The notes: generated by a model from the letters alone, not told the origin. 64,000 nt of DNA from 2-02-FULL-66-14 sp037443705 (GCA_037443705.1 JBBINV010000010.1:1-64000); one strand, 5' to 3'; shown: positions 17,530-27,412, counted from the stretch's first letter. Numbers and translations: made by a program.

Positions 17530-17543
17530 CCCGCGAAAGCGGG
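17530..17543. repeat. Short palindromic repeat CCCGC-GAAA-GCGGG (copy 1)
   Basis: A perfect 5-bp inverted repeat with a GAAA loop between the convergent HtrA and recJ genes. Related palindromes are at 21609-21628, 24496-24507 and 50011-50030, all intergenic. The core resembles the widespread proteobacterial CCCGCGAAAGCGGG-type dispersed repeats. It could also terminate transcription, but there is no T-tract. Confidence 0.7.
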
Positions 17544-17546
17544 AAC

Positions 17547-19232
17547 CTAGGTTTCCACGTGCTCGATGGCGAGCTGCACCGACTTGAGCCCGCCGAACTC
17601 GTTCACCGACAGCCGGTAGGCGGCCCGGATCTCGCGCGGCAGCGGCTCGAGCGCGTTGAAGCGCATCGCCTCGATCCTGCGCCCGTCCTTGGCGAGGCGC
17701 AGTTTCAGGTGGCGCTCGCCAACCACGCGCTGCGACTCCACCGCGAAGCGGTCGCAAAAGAGCGGCGGCGGAAACCCCTGGCCCCAGATTCCCGATTCCA
17801 GCATCTGCGCCACCTCCAGCGTCTGGTAGCCGGTTTCGAGCTCGCCGTCGGTCTCCACGATGCGAAGGCGCTTGTCTTCGGGAAGCATCTCCGCGGCGGC
17901 GGCCTCGAACAGCGCGCCAAAGCGCGCGAGGTCGGCCTCGCGGATCGTGAGGCCCGCGGCCTGCGCGTGCCCGCCGAAGCGAAGGATGAGCCCCGGCGCG
18001 CGCTTGGCCACGAGATCGAGGCAGTCGCGCAGGTGCAGCCCGGGGACCGAGCGGCCGGAGCCTCGAAGCTCTCCCGAAGGGCTCTTCGCGAAGCAAACGG
18101 TCGCGCGATTCGTGCGCTCGCGCACCCGCGAGGCGAGGATGCCGACCACGCCCTGGTGCCAGCCGGGCTCGAAGAGCGAGAGCGCCGCGCCCGGCGGCTC
18201 GGCCAGACGTTCCAGGATCGCATTCGCCTCCTCGAGCATCCCGGATTCGATGCGGCGGCGCTCGCGGTTGAGGCGGTCGAGCTCCTGCGCGGCGTTCGCG
18301 GCGCGCGCCTCGTCGTCGGTCACGAGGCACTCGATGCCGAGGCTCATGTCGGCGAGCCGTCCGGCAGCGTTGAGGCGCGGCCCGAGCACGAACCCGAGAT
18401 CGAAGCAGCTCGCCGCCGCCGGAAACCTCCCCGCGGCGCGCAGCAGCGCCGCAAGCCCGGGGCGCGCGGGCGCCGCGCGCAGGCGCTTGAGGCCCTGCGA
18501 AACGAGGATCCGGTTGTTCGCATCCAGCGGCACGACGTCCGCCACCGTGCCGAGCGCTACCAGGTCCGCGAGCGCGGCGAGATTGGGTTCGGGGCGGTCC
18601 TTGAAATGGTTTCTTTCCCTGAGCGTCTTTCTCAGGGCCATCATCACGTAAAACATGACCCCGACCCCGGCGAGCGCCTTCGAAGCGAACCCGCATCCCG
18701 GCTGGTTCGGATTGACGATGCAGTCGGCCTGGGGCAGCGCCTCGCCCGGGAGGTGGTGGTCGGTGATCAGCGTCGCGACGCCGAGCGCGCGCGCGCGCGC
18801 CACGCCCTCCACGCTCGCGATGCCGTTGTCCACCGTGATCAGCAGGTCGGGCGCGCGCTTCGCGGCGAGATCCACGAGCTCGGGCGTCAGCCCGTAGCCA
18901 AGCTCGAAGCGGTTCGGAACCAGGTAATCGACCTCGGCGCCGAATGCGCGCAGCGCGCGCACGCCCACCGCGCACGCGGTGGCGCCGTCGGCGTCGTAGT
19001 CGGCCACGATCAGCAGACGTTTTCGCTTCTGGATGCAATCGGCCAGCAGGGCCGCGGCTCGTTCCGCTCCGAGGAGAGACTCGGGGCTCAACAGATTCGA
19101 AAACCCCTGCTCCAGCTCGTCCCGGGAACGAATGCGACGGCCCGCGTAAACCCGCGCAAGGACCGGGTGCACCCCGGCGCGCAGCAACGCCTGGCGGTCG
19201 GGCTCGGCGTAGGGGCGGGTGACGATCCTCAT
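17547..19232 (-). CDS. recJ: Single-stranded-DNA-specific exonuclease RecJ
   Basis: 561 residues. Catalytic DHH-superfamily motifs are present: ADYDADG at residues 77-83, VDNG, and TDHH at 157-160. A DHHA1 region follows (FGGHAQAAGLTI), with the C-terminal OB-like RecJ domain. RecJ degrades single-stranded DNA 5' to 3' in recombination and mismatch repair. The ATG overlaps the stop of the upstream phosphoglycerate-mutase-like gene. Association with prfB-lysS nearby is usual in Betaproteobacteria. Confidence 0.96.
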   Translation of the reverse strand: MRIVTRPYAEPDRQALLRAGVHPVLARVYAGRRIRSRDELEQGFSNLLSPESLLGAERAAALLADCIQKRKRLLIVADYDADGATACAVGVRALRAFGAEVDYLVPNRFELGYGLTPELVDLAAKRAPDLLITVDNGIASVEGVARARALGVATLITDHHLPGEALPQADCIVNPNQPGCGFASKALAGVGVMFYVMMALRKTLRERNHFKDRPEPNLAALADLVALGTVADVVPLDANNRILVSQGLKRLRAAPARPGLAALLRAAGRFPAAASCFDLGFVLGPRLNAAGRLADMSLGIECLVTDDEARAANAAQELDRLNRERRRIESGMLEEANAILERLAEPPGAALSLFEPGWHQGVVGILASRVRERTNRATVCFAKSPSGELRGSGRSVPGLHLRDCLDLVAKRAPGLILRFGGHAQAAGLTIREADLARFGALFEAAAAEMLPEDKRLRIVETDGELETGYQTLEVAQMLESGIWGQGFPPPLFCDRFAVESQRVVGERHLKLRLAKDGRRIEAMRFNALEPLPREIRAAYRLSVNEFGGLKSVQLAIEHVET

Positions 19233-20200
19233 GCCGGTGCCGCGAGCGGCCGCACGCGCCGCCAGAACCGACGCAGGTCGCCGCGGATCGTCTCGCAGGC
19301 AAGGCCGGCGTCCGGCACGCGCACCGTGACCATCCCGATCCGGCCGGACCGGAGCGCCTCAAGCAGGGGCTCGAACCAGTTCCTATCGATTTCTTCGACG
19401 AGACGGCCATGAAGATGCGCGTTTCCCGTCGAATGCACCGCGCGCAGTCCGTCCAGCAGCACCAGGTGCCTGCCTTCCCCGGGGGCGCGCTCGAGCCACT
19501 CGCGCGCGCCCGCGGGAAGCGCGCGGCGGCGCATGCCCGCGAGCTGCGCGAGACCCGCGGCCACCGGGTCGTCGGCGCTCACCGAGTGCCAGGGCCCGCG
19601 CGCGCCGGCCGGAAGCGGGCCCGCTCCCCAGAGCCACAGGCTGTTCACTTCGATTTCGCGCGCCTGGTTCGCCGGATGCGCGTGAAGCGCCATCTGGATC
19701 TCGTTCAGCAGCGCGCACCAGCCCGCCTGCGGCAGATGCCGCGCCACGCTTTGCCCCGCGATCTCGAGCGGCGGCGGCGCACCGAGCGCTTCGGCTCGCG
19801 CGAGGCGCGCGCACCAGCGCTCCGGGTGCATCGGAAAGAACGCGATCCGCTCGCCGAAGTGCTCGTTCAGCGCCGCCGCGAGCGCCTCGGCCTCGGCGCG
19901 CGTCACTCCGAAGGCGGCGCCGCCCGGCACGAGCGCGAGCCCGTCCCGCTCCACGCGCAGGTGGACCGGGTCCGCGCGCACCCAGAAGTCCGTTCCCGGC
20001 GCGCCGCCTTCCCCGAGCACCGTGAGCGCTCCGGCCGGAAGTTCGGGTGCGTCGAGGTGGAATGCCTGCCGCAGCCATTCTTCCACCGCCGCCAGATCCT
20101 CGTGCAACACCCGCCCCCTCGCGAAAAGCAGCTCCAGCGACGGCATGCGCGGCATTTCGCGCGCCGCCAGGAGCGCCGGCACCACGAGCTCGCAGTGCAT
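19229..20200 (-). CDS. Phosphoglycerate-mutase-like (RpfE-type) protein
   Basis: 323 residues resembling the betaproteobacterial proteins annotated as cofactor-independent phosphoglycerate mutase or regulatory protein RpfE: an N-terminal MHCELVVPALL, FGVTRAEAEALAAALNEHFG, EIQMALHAHPANQAREIEVN, SLWLWGAGPLP, and a C-terminal VTVRVPDAGLACETI. A metal-binding alkaline-phosphatase-fold core is not obvious, so enzyme activity is doubtful. It is sandwiched with ATGA overlaps between the exonuclease/GIY-YIG gene and recJ, suggesting a shared DNA-related role by context only. Confidence 0.72.
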   Translation of the reverse strand: MHCELVVPALLAAREMPRMPSLELLFARGRVLHEDLAAVEEWLRQAFHLDAPELPAGALTVLGEGGAPGTDFWVRADPVHLRVERDGLALVPGGAAFGVTRAEAEALAAALNEHFGERIAFFPMHPERWCARLARAEALGAPPPLEIAGQSVARHLPQAGWCALLNEIQMALHAHPANQAREIEVNSLWLWGAGPLPAGARGPWHSVSADDPVAAGLAQLAGMRRRALPAGAREWLERAPGEGRHLVLLDGLRAVHSTGNAHLHGRLVEEIDRNWFEPLLEALRSGRIGMVTVRVPDAGLACETIRGDLRRFWRRVRPLAAPA

Positions 20201-21588
20201 CAGCCTAGCTCCACGATGCGCACGCCGCGCCGCGCCAGGTGGCGCGCGAGCACCCGGTAGCGGTCGGGATCGAACCGTGGCGCGCGCGCGCCGGCCCGGA
20301 TCTCGCCGATCTCCCAGTCGGAGCGCGCGGTGCCGAGCCAGCACCAGTGATCGATCACGTGAGCCTCGGTCGATTCGCGAGCCGCGTCCTGCTCGATCAC
20401 CGCGATCGCGCCGCGCCACGGCCAGGCGAGCGCAGGCAGGCGCGCGATCGCCGCCGCCGCGCGCGCCGCATGGGCGCGGCGCGACTCGAGCCCGGCACAA
20501 GCGCCGTCGCAGCGGCGGACCTGGCGACGGAAACATCCCCCGTCCCTGGATTTCTCGAACCCCAGCACCTGAAGGCAAAGGCGGTGCTCGTCCGCGATTC
20601 GGCGCAGCGCTTCGAGCGCTGCGCGCCGCGAGCGGAACAGGCCGTGCAGGCGGGAGAGCGCGCCGGGCGAGACTTCTTCGAGCGAGACCAGCTTCAATTC
20701 ATCCGTTTCGAACAAAAACCCGATCGCCTCCCCGGAGTGCCGCAGCTTGCGGTTGTACGCAGGCTGGAGCTGCCGGATGCGCTCCTGCTCGAGGAGCAGC
20801 GCGCCGAGCTCGCCCGCGGTGCGGCTCCACTCCACCGAGCGCGTCTCGCGCGCGAGGCTCGCTTCGCGCGGCGAGCGCAGGCTCGCCGAAAAATGCTGCA
20901 GCACGCGCGAGCGCATCGCGACGCTCTTGCCCACGTAGAGCGGCGCGCCCGCCTCGCCGTAAAGCGTGTACACGCCCGGCGTGTCGGGTATCGCGTCGAT
21001 CGCGGCACGCTCGAGCGCAGGCGGGAGCGAGGGCGCTCGCGCGATGCCGCGCGCGGCTTGCGCCACGGCACCCTCGCCGTGCTCTTCGCGCGCGATCCGC
21101 AGGAACTGCCACACCGCGCGCGCATCGCCGAGCGCCCGGTGGCGCGCATCGCACGCGAGGCCGTGGCGCGCGATGAGGCTGTCGAGGTTGTGGCGCGCGT
21201 GCCCGGGGTAGAGGCGCCGCGAGAGCTTGACCGTGCACAGCGTTTTCGCCTCGTACGCGATTCCGGCGCGCTCGAACTCGCGCCGCAGGAAGCCGTAGTC
21301 GAAGCGCGCGTTGTGCGCCACCAGCACCCGGCCCCCGAGGCGCTCGGCGATTCCCGGCGCGAGGTCCGCGAACGCCGGCGCATCCGCGACCATCGCGTCG
21401 CTGATCCCGGTGAGCGCCTGGATCGCGGGCGGGATCGCCGTGCCGGGATTGACGAGCGTGGACCACTCGGCGGCAACTTCGCCCGCGTCCACCTCGATCA
21501 CCGCGATCTCGGTGACGCGGTCGTGGAGCGGGTGAGCGCCCGTGGTCTCGAGGTCCACGATCGCAAGGGGCGCATCGAGCAGTTTCAA
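20200..21588 (-). CDS. DnaQ-like 3'-5' exonuclease fused to GIY-YIG nuclease domain
   Basis: 462 residues in two parts. Residues 1-170 are a DEDDh exonuclease (IVDLETTG near 10-17, VAHNARFDYGFL, HRALGDARA). Residues about 200-285 are a UvrC/Cho-like GIY-YIG domain (TPGVYTLYGEAGAPLYVGKS with LQPAYNRKL). The remaining C-terminal part resembles the extension found in these fusions. Such proteins occur in Betaproteobacteria and Actinobacteria and are thought to act in repair, cutting like Cho and trimming 3' ends. It overlaps the next gene by ATGA, in a unit ending with recJ. Confidence 0.88.
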   Translation of the reverse strand: MKLLDAPLAIVDLETTGAHPLHDRVTEIAVIEVDAGEVAAEWSTLVNPGTAIPPAIQALTGISDAMVADAPAFADLAPGIAERLGGRVLVAHNARFDYGFLRREFERAGIAYEAKTLCTVKLSRRLYPGHARHNLDSLIARHGLACDARHRALGDARAVWQFLRIAREEHGEGAVAQAARGIARAPSLPPALERAAIDAIPDTPGVYTLYGEAGAPLYVGKSVAMRSRVLQHFSASLRSPREASLARETRSVEWSRTAGELGALLLEQERIRQLQPAYNRKLRHSGEAIGFLFETDELKLVSLEEVSPGALSRLHGLFRSRRAALEALRRIADEHRLCLQVLGFEKSRDGGCFRRQVRRCDGACAGLESRRAHAARAAAAIARLPALAWPWRGAIAVIEQDAARESTEAHVIDHWCWLGTARSDWEIGEIRAGARAPRFDPDRYRVLARHLARRGVRIVELG

Positions 21589-21608
21589 TGAAGTTGGCCG
21601 AAAAGGTC

Positions 21609-21628
21609 ATCCCCGCGCAAGCGGGGAT
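21609..21628. repeat. Palindromic repeat ATCCCCGC-GCAA-GCGGGGAT (copy 2)
   Basis: A perfect 8-bp inverted repeat with a GCAA tetraloop, lying in the 92-bp gap between ppc and the exonuclease/GIY-YIG gene. It belongs to the same dispersed family as the copies at 17530, 24496 and 50011. Confidence 0.75.
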
Positions 21629-21680
21629 CCAGGCGGTGTATATATGCCCAGTAACGGCACTTTACCGCAAACCGCGGCGC

Positions 21681-24437
21681 TCATCCGCTGTTCCGCAGCC
21701 CCGCCGAGACGCCGTTGATCGTGAGGTGGATCGCGCGCTTCAGCCGCTCGTCGGTGTCCCCGGCACGGTAGCGCCGGATCAGCTCCACCTGCAGGTGGTT
21801 GAGCGGATCGAGGTACGGAAACCGGTTGCGTATCGAGCGCGCGAGCGTCGGATTGTCCGCGAGGAGCTCCCCGGTCCCGGTGATCGCGGCAAGCCATTTG
21901 CGCGCGAGGTGCCACTCGCGTTCGATTTTCGAGAACACGGCGTTCCGGATTTCGGCGTCGGGGACGAGCTCGGCGTAGCGCGAGGCGATTCCGAGGTCGG
22001 TCTTCGCGAGCACCATGTCGAGGTTGGAGAGCACCGAGCGGAAGAACGGCCAGCGCGCGTGCATCGCCGAGAGCGCCGCCGCGCGCGCCGGATCGCGCCC
22101 GGCCCAGCGTTCCACCGCGGCGCCGAATCCGTACCAGCCCGGGATCATGAGCCGGCTCTGGCTCCAGCCGAACACCCAGGGGATCGCGCGCAGGTCTTCC
22201 AGCCGGCCGCCGGGCTTGCGGGAGGCGGGGCGGCTGCCGATGTTGAGCTCGGCAATCTCGCCGATCGGCGTGGCGGCGCGGAAGTACGTCATGAATTCCG
22301 GCGCGTCCACCAGCTCGCGATAGGCGTCGTAGGCGTGGCGCGCGAGCGCCTCCATCGCATCGAGATCGTCGAGCGCGAGAGGTCCTTCGTGCGCCGCGAG
22401 GCTCGCTTCCAGGGCCCCGGCGGCGAGCGTCTCGAGGTTGCGCCGCCCGGTCTCGGGGTCGGCGTACTTGCTCGCGATCACCTCGCCCTGCTCGGTGAGC
22501 CGCAGCGCCCCGTCCACGCTGCCCTCGGGCTGCGCGAGGATTGCCTCGTAAGAGGGTCCGCCGCCGCGGCCGATCGTCCCGCCGCGGCCGTGAAAAAGCC
22601 TCAGCCGCACCCCGTGCGCTCGGCACACGCGCATGAGCTCGCGCGTAGCCTTGTACAGCGCCCAGCTGGAGGCGAGATAACCGCCGTCCTTGTTCGAATC
22701 CGAGTACCCGAGCATGACCTCCTGCGCGTCGCCGCGCAGCCGCACCCAGCCCCGGTAGACCGGAAGCGAGAGCGCTTCGTCCACGATCTCGCCGCAGCGC
22801 TCCAGGTCCGCGATCGACTCGAAGAGCGGGATGACGTCGAGCTTCAGGGCGCCGGGCACGAGCAGCCCCGCCTCGCGCAACAGCACGCCCGCTTCCAGCA
22901 GGTCCGACACCGACTGGCAGCGCGAGATGATCGCGTGCTCGATCGCGCGCGCACCGAACCGCTGCTGCGCGCGCGCCGCGGCCTCGAACACGGCGAGCTC
23001 GGCGGCGACGCGCGGCGAATACTCGAGGTGGGGCGACCGGAGCGGCCGCGGGCCCTCGAGTTCGGTTGCGAGCAGCCGCACGCGCCGGGCTTCCGGAAGC
23101 GCCGCATAGTCGGGCGCCACGCCCGCGCGCGCGAGCAGCTCCGCCACCACCGCCTCATGCTCCTCGGAGCTTTGTCGCAGGTCGATCGCGGCGAGATGAA
23201 ACCCGAACACGCCCGCCTGGCGCCGCAGCATCGCGAGCCGCCCGTCCGCGAGAAGGCCCGCGCCCTGTGCGCGCAGCCCGCGGTCGAGCACGTCGAGCTC
23301 GGCCGCGAATTCGGCGTCGCTCGCGTACGGCGGTCGCGAGGCGAGCGGCGGCACCGCGGGCCGCGCGCCCGAGAGCTTTTCGAGCGTCGCCGCGAGCCGC
23401 GCGTAGATCCCGGACACCGCGCGCCGATAGGGCTCGTCGCGGCGGTAGGGCGATTCGTCGCCCGAGGCGGCCGCGAGCGCGATCACCTCGGGCGGCGCGG
23501 CCCTGATGCGCGTGGAGAGCGCGAGCTCTTTTCCGAGCTGGTTCGTCTCCTCGAGATAGTGCGTGAGCGCAAGCCGCGCCTGCTGCGCGAGCGCCGTCTC
23601 GAGCATCGCGGCCGAGACGAAGGGGTTCCCGTCGCGGTCGCCGCCGATCCAGGTTCCCACCGTGAGAAAGGGCGGCAGCGACGGCGGCGCCGCAAGATCG
23701 AGGCGCGCCGCGAGCGCGGTCTCGATCTCGGCGTACAGGCGCGGCAGCTCGGGCAGGAACGTGAGGCGGAAGTAGTTGAGCGCGTTCGCGATCTCGTCGG
23801 CGACCGCGAGGCGCGAGAGCCGCAGCATCGCGGTGAGCCAGAGCTGCAGCATCTGGCGCCGGAGCGCCGCTTCGCGCGCCGCGGGGTCCGAATGGGAGGC
23901 GAGCAGCCGCGCGATCTCGCGCTCGGCATCGAGAACCGACTGGCGCTGCACCTCGGTGGGGTGCGCGGTGAGCACCGGGCTCACGCGCGCGCGCGAGAAC
24001 CACCCGAGGATGCGCTCCGCGGACACGCCCGCGCGCTGCGCGCGCTCGAGCGCGTGTGAGAAGCTGCCGGCGCGCCGGGGCGAGCCGGCGCGCGCGTGCT
24101 CGCGCCGGCGCCGGTTCTGGTGCACGTCTTCCGCGATGTTGAGCAGGTGCGAGAAATAGCTGAACGCGCGCACCACGTGCAGCGTCAGGTCGATCGGAAG
24201 GGCGTTGAGCTGGCGCTCGAGCTCGGCCTTGATCTCGGGCGCATTGGCCGTCGCGCCGGGTTCGGACTCCGAGCGCCGGAAGCGCACCGCGGTCTGGCGG
24301 ATGCGCTCCACCGTCTCGAACGCCGCCTCCCCCGCCTGGTCACGGATTACCTCTCCGAGCAGCCGCCCGAGCAGGCGCCGGTCCTCGCGCAGCAGGTGCT
24401 CTTTCGCCTCGGCGGATTGCGGGGTCTGCGGGTCCAC
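21681..24437 (-). CDS. ppc: Phosphoenolpyruvate carboxylase
   Basis: 918 residues, normal for bacterial PEPC. The catalytic His (about 159) is in LTAHPTEVQR. The active-site loop FHGRGGTIGRGGGPS and the SRLMIPGWYG segment are intact, and the C-terminus ends SAGLRNSG, close to the conserved family tail. The enzyme carboxylates PEP to oxaloacetate, replenishing the TCA cycle. It may be first in the minus-strand group leading to recJ, though 92 bp and a palindrome separate it from the next gene. Confidence 0.97.
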   Translation of the reverse strand: MDPQTPQSAEAKEHLLREDRRLLGRLLGEVIRDQAGEAAFETVERIRQTAVRFRRSESEPGATANAPEIKAELERQLNALPIDLTLHVVRAFSYFSHLLNIAEDVHQNRRRREHARAGSPRRAGSFSHALERAQRAGVSAERILGWFSRARVSPVLTAHPTEVQRQSVLDAEREIARLLASHSDPAAREAALRRQMLQLWLTAMLRLSRLAVADEIANALNYFRLTFLPELPRLYAEIETALAARLDLAAPPSLPPFLTVGTWIGGDRDGNPFVSAAMLETALAQQARLALTHYLEETNQLGKELALSTRIRAAPPEVIALAAASGDESPYRRDEPYRRAVSGIYARLAATLEKLSGARPAVPPLASRPPYASDAEFAAELDVLDRGLRAQGAGLLADGRLAMLRRQAGVFGFHLAAIDLRQSSEEHEAVVAELLARAGVAPDYAALPEARRVRLLATELEGPRPLRSPHLEYSPRVAAELAVFEAAARAQQRFGARAIEHAIISRCQSVSDLLEAGVLLREAGLLVPGALKLDVIPLFESIADLERCGEIVDEALSLPVYRGWVRLRGDAQEVMLGYSDSNKDGGYLASSWALYKATRELMRVCRAHGVRLRLFHGRGGTIGRGGGPSYEAILAQPEGSVDGALRLTEQGEVIASKYADPETGRRNLETLAAGALEASLAAHEGPLALDDLDAMEALARHAYDAYRELVDAPEFMTYFRAATPIGEIAELNIGSRPASRKPGGRLEDLRAIPWVFGWSQSRLMIPGWYGFGAAVERWAGRDPARAAALSAMHARWPFFRSVLSNLDMVLAKTDLGIASRYAELVPDAEIRNAVFSKIEREWHLARKWLAAITGTGELLADNPTLARSIRNRFPYLDPLNHLQVELIRRYRAGDTDERLKRAIHLTINGVSAGLRNSG

Positions 24438-24469
24438 GGCGCGATTCTATCCGGCGTGCCCCGCCGGTC

Positions 24470-24511
24470 GTCCCCGCAGTTCCGGCCTTTCGTTGCCGCG
24501 AAAGCGGGGAC
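24470..24511. repeat. Palindromic repeat region between ppc and DUF429 gene (copy 3)
   Basis: CCGC-GAAA-GCGG at 24496-24507 forms a small hairpin. A wider pairing exists between GTCCCCGC at 24470-24477 and GCGGGGAC at 24504-24511. Both use the core of the dispersed palindrome family. The remaining sequence of this 84-bp gap shows no gene. Confidence 0.6.
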
Positions 24512-24521
24512 CCGTCAGGAG

Positions 24522-25310
24522 TCAGATGTCCGGTGAGGCGGTGGCGATCCAGCCCTCGACCGGATCGACGCCTTTCGGCAGCCCGCGATTCGGCATTCGC
24601 GCCGCCTCCGCCGCCTGCACCGCGCACAGCAGCGCGTCGAGCGAATCGCCGCTGGGATCATCGATCAGTCGTTTCTTCAGCTTCGGGCCGATCCGCGCAT
24701 CAAGGGCGGAAACGATCTTTCGTCTCGCCCGCTTCCGGTCGTCGGTCTGCCTTGAGGGCGCGTCGTTCTTGTAGGACGCGCGTCCGACGATCGATCGCGC
24801 GAGAAGCCCCGGATAGGCCTCCAGCGCCACGCGCTTCGGATCGCCGCGATGCAGGCCCGGAATGTCCACGCCGGAACGCAGCAGTCGCGGCGTGCCCTCG
24901 AAGAACATGAGCGCGACCGGCGGGTTGACGAGCTTCATCGGGCTCGACGATCCGGCCGGGATGTCGGTGGCCCGGTGCGCGTATTTTCTGCCTTCGGGCC
25001 TTCGGGTTCTGTAGCCGTCGATCGCCTCCCGGAATTCGAGCCGGGAAAACCGGCCGCAATGCCGGACCAGCTCGTCCCATTTCCCCGGCCAGCGCAGATC
25101 GGTCACCAGCTCGCGCGGCAGCCCGAAGGGGAAGTCGAACCCGCCGATCCACGGGCCGGGGCGGCGAAGGAAGGCTTCGAACGACGGGAAATCGCAAAGC
25201 TCTTCGAGAGAAACGATTCGAAGCACCCGTCCTTCGAGCGTTCCCTGCGCTACCGTGATCGCCTTCGCGCGCCGCGGCGCGGAGGTGAAGTCGACGCCGA
25301 AGATTTTCAC
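24522..25310 (-). CDS. DUF429 family protein (RNase H-like fold)
   Basis: 262 residues. The N-terminal KIFGVDFTSAPRRAK is the typical DUF429 opening, with an acidic residue on the first strand as in RNase H-like nucleases. GGFDFPFGLPRELV and the C-terminal DSLDALLCAVQAAEAAR are also conserved and supply further acidic residues. The family is predicted to be a nuclease-like enzyme but is uncharacterised. It reads toward ppc and is divergent from the lipoprotein gene starting 45 bp away. Confidence 0.83.
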   Translation of the reverse strand: MKIFGVDFTSAPRRAKAITVAQGTLEGRVLRIVSLEELCDFPSFEAFLRRPGPWIGGFDFPFGLPRELVTDLRWPGKWDELVRHCGRFSRLEFREAIDGYRTRRPEGRKYAHRATDIPAGSSSPMKLVNPPVALMFFEGTPRLLRSGVDIPGLHRGDPKRVALEAYPGLLARSIVGRASYKNDAPSRQTDDRKRARRKIVSALDARIGPKLKKRLIDDPSGDSLDALLCAVQAAEAARMPNRGLPKGVDPVEGWIATASPDI

Positions 25311-25355
25311 GGCGCTCCCCGTCCGGGCGCGGCGTGGAACGCGGGCGCCGCCGCC

Positions 25356-25691
25356 ATGAGAAACTCGAGCATGGGCCGGATTCTCTCATCGGCACTGCTC
25401 CTGTCCGTTGCCGCCTGTGCCCCGATGCAGTGGGTGAAGGCCGGTGGCGACGCCGCGCTGCTCGAAAAGGACCTCGCGGAGTGCGGGCGCGAGGCCTGGC
25501 TGGAGGCCTACAGCCGCAACGTGTTCACCGGGCCTGCGGCGCCCGCCGTGATCCGCGACGCGCAGGGGCGTCTGGCGACGATCAACCCGTACGGCCCGCT
25601 CTCGGACCCGTTCTTCCTCGAATCCCGGCTCGCCGAGCGCTGCATGCGCATGCGCGGCTGGCGCCTGGAACCGGTCACCCCGAAGAACTAG
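25356..25691 (+). CDS. Small putative lipoprotein
   Basis: 111 residues. The start is followed by MGRILSSALLLSVAAC, a lipoprotein signal with the lipobox VAAC; an ATG at 25371 is an equally good or better start. The mature part is about 90 residues (CAPMQWVKAGGDAALLEKDL, with AECGREAW and a C-terminal CMRMRGW). The Cys-Met-Arg pair and spacing resemble small proteobacterial lipoproteins of unknown function with a conserved second-cysteine pattern. It converges with, and overlaps by 17 bases, the PNPOx-like gene. Confidence 0.7.
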   Translation: MRNSSMGRILSSALLLSVAACAPMQWVKAGGDAALLEKDLAECGREAWLEAYSRNVFTGPAAPAVIRDAQGRLATINPYGPLSDPFFLESRLAERCMRMRGWRLEPVTPKN

Positions 25692-26142
25692 CGGCGCGCA
25701 GGTCCGCCGCCGACAGGTTCACCGTCCGCCCGAGCCCCGCGACGAAGCGCGCGTCGCGCGGCGCGAAGCGCCAGAAAGCGAAGTCTGCGAGCCCGAAGGT
25801 GACCGCGGATTCCGGGAAACGTCGCAGCCAGTCTTCCTTCAGGGTCGAAGAAGATTCATCGAACTTCAAGACTTCACCCCTCATCGTCACCCGCATCAGC
25901 GTCTGCGGATCGGGCCGCCCGTCGTCCGTCTCGATGATCGCGAGCGACGCGCGGGGCTCGCGCGCGAGGTCCTGGGTGTGCCAGGCGAGTCGCGACATCC
26001 GGAGGTAGAACGCCGAGAAGTCCTCCGCCGGGAGGATCGCGACCATGGACACGTTGGGCGCGCCGTCGCGCAGCGTTCCGAGCGCCGCCACGCGCGCGCC
26101 GCGCACCAGGCGCGCGAGGAGGACCGATTCTTCGGCGTCCAT
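25675..26142 (-). CDS. Pyridoxamine 5'-phosphate oxidase-family (HugZ-like) protein
   Basis: 155 residues, a split-barrel flavin-binding type protein: LLARLVRGARVAALGTLRDG, PNVSMVAILPAEDFSAFYL, LRMSRLAWHTQDLAREPRAS, and RVTMRGEV. Such proteins bind FMN, F420 or haem; the substrate is unknown. An ATG at 26151 would add three residues. A TAGAAT lies 8 bases before the 26142 ATG on the minus strand, so a nearly leaderless transcript is possible. It is divergent from the lolC/E gene. Confidence 0.78.
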   Translation of the reverse strand: MDAEESVLLARLVRGARVAALGTLRDGAPNVSMVAILPAEDFSAFYLRMSRLAWHTQDLAREPRASLAIIETDDGRPDPQTLMRVTMRGEVLKFDESSSTLKEDWLRRFPESAVTFGLADFAFWRFAPRDARFVAGLGRTVNLSAADLRAASSSG

Positions 26143-26178
26143 GCACGCCATTCTAGTATCGAGTATCCTGCGCGAGCC

Positions 26179-27412
26179 GTGCGCTACGAGCTCCTGGTCG
26201 GCCTGCGCTACACGCGCGCCAAGCGCCGCAACCACTTCATCAGCTTCATCTCGCTCACCTCGATGGCGGGTATCGCGCTCGGGGTGGCGGCGCTGATCGT
26301 GGTGCTCTCGGTGATGAACGGGTTCCAGAAGGAGCTGCGCGCGCGCATCCTCGGGGTGGCCTCGCACGTGCAGCTTGTTGGCGCGGGAAACCGCCTCACG
26401 GACTGGCCGAAGGTGGCCGGGATCGCCAGGCACCACCCGCGCGTGCAGGCCGCGGCGCCGTTCGTGCACGCGCAGGCGATGCTCTCCGCCGGCCAGGCGG
26501 TGCGCGGCGCGATCGTGCGCGGCGTGCTGCCGGAGGACGAGGATCGCGTGGCCGAGATCGGGCGCCAGATGCGCGCCGGAAAGCTCGGGGCACTGAAGGC
26601 CGGCGCGTTCAACATCGTGCTCGGCTCCGAGCTCGCGCGCGCGCTCGGCGTCATGCCCGGCGACAGGATCGCGCTCATCGCGCCGCAGGGCACGGTGACC
26701 CCGGCGGGCGTCATTCCGCGTCTCAAGCAGTTCACCGTGGCGGGCATCTTCGAGGTCGGGATGTTCGAGTACGACTCCGGCCTCGCGCTCGTGCACCTGG
26801 AGGACGCGCAGAAGCTCTACCAGATGGGGGACGCGGTCTCGGGCGTGCGCCTCAAGCTCGACGACCTCTTCGCCGCGCGCACCGTGGCGCGGGAGCTGAT
26901 GGCGAAGCTCGGCGCGGACGTGTTCGCCTCGGACTGGACGCGAAGCCACGCGAATTTCTTCCGCGCGGTGGAGATCGAAAAGCGCGTCATGTTCCTGATC
27001 CTCATGCTGATCGTCGCGGTGGCGGCGTTCAACATCGTCTCGACGCTGGTGATGCTCGTCACCGACAAGCAGGCCGACATCGCGATCCTGAGGACGCTCG
27101 GCGCCTCGCCCGCGTCCATCGTCCAGATCTTCATGATCCAGGGCTCCGTCATCGGCGTGATCGGAACGCTCATCGGCGTCGTGGGCGGCGTGCTGCTCGC
27201 GTTGAACGTCGCCACCGTGGTGCCCTTCGTCGAGAACCTGCTCGGCTTCAAGTTCCTCGCGAAGGACGTGTACTACATCTCCGACCTCCCGTCGGAGGTT
27301 CTGACCGGCGACGTCACCACCATCGGTCTGGTGTCGCTCGTGCTCTCGTTCCTCGCCACGCTCTACCCGAGCTGGCGCGCCTCGCGCGTCAACCCCGCGG
27401 AGGCGCTGCGCT

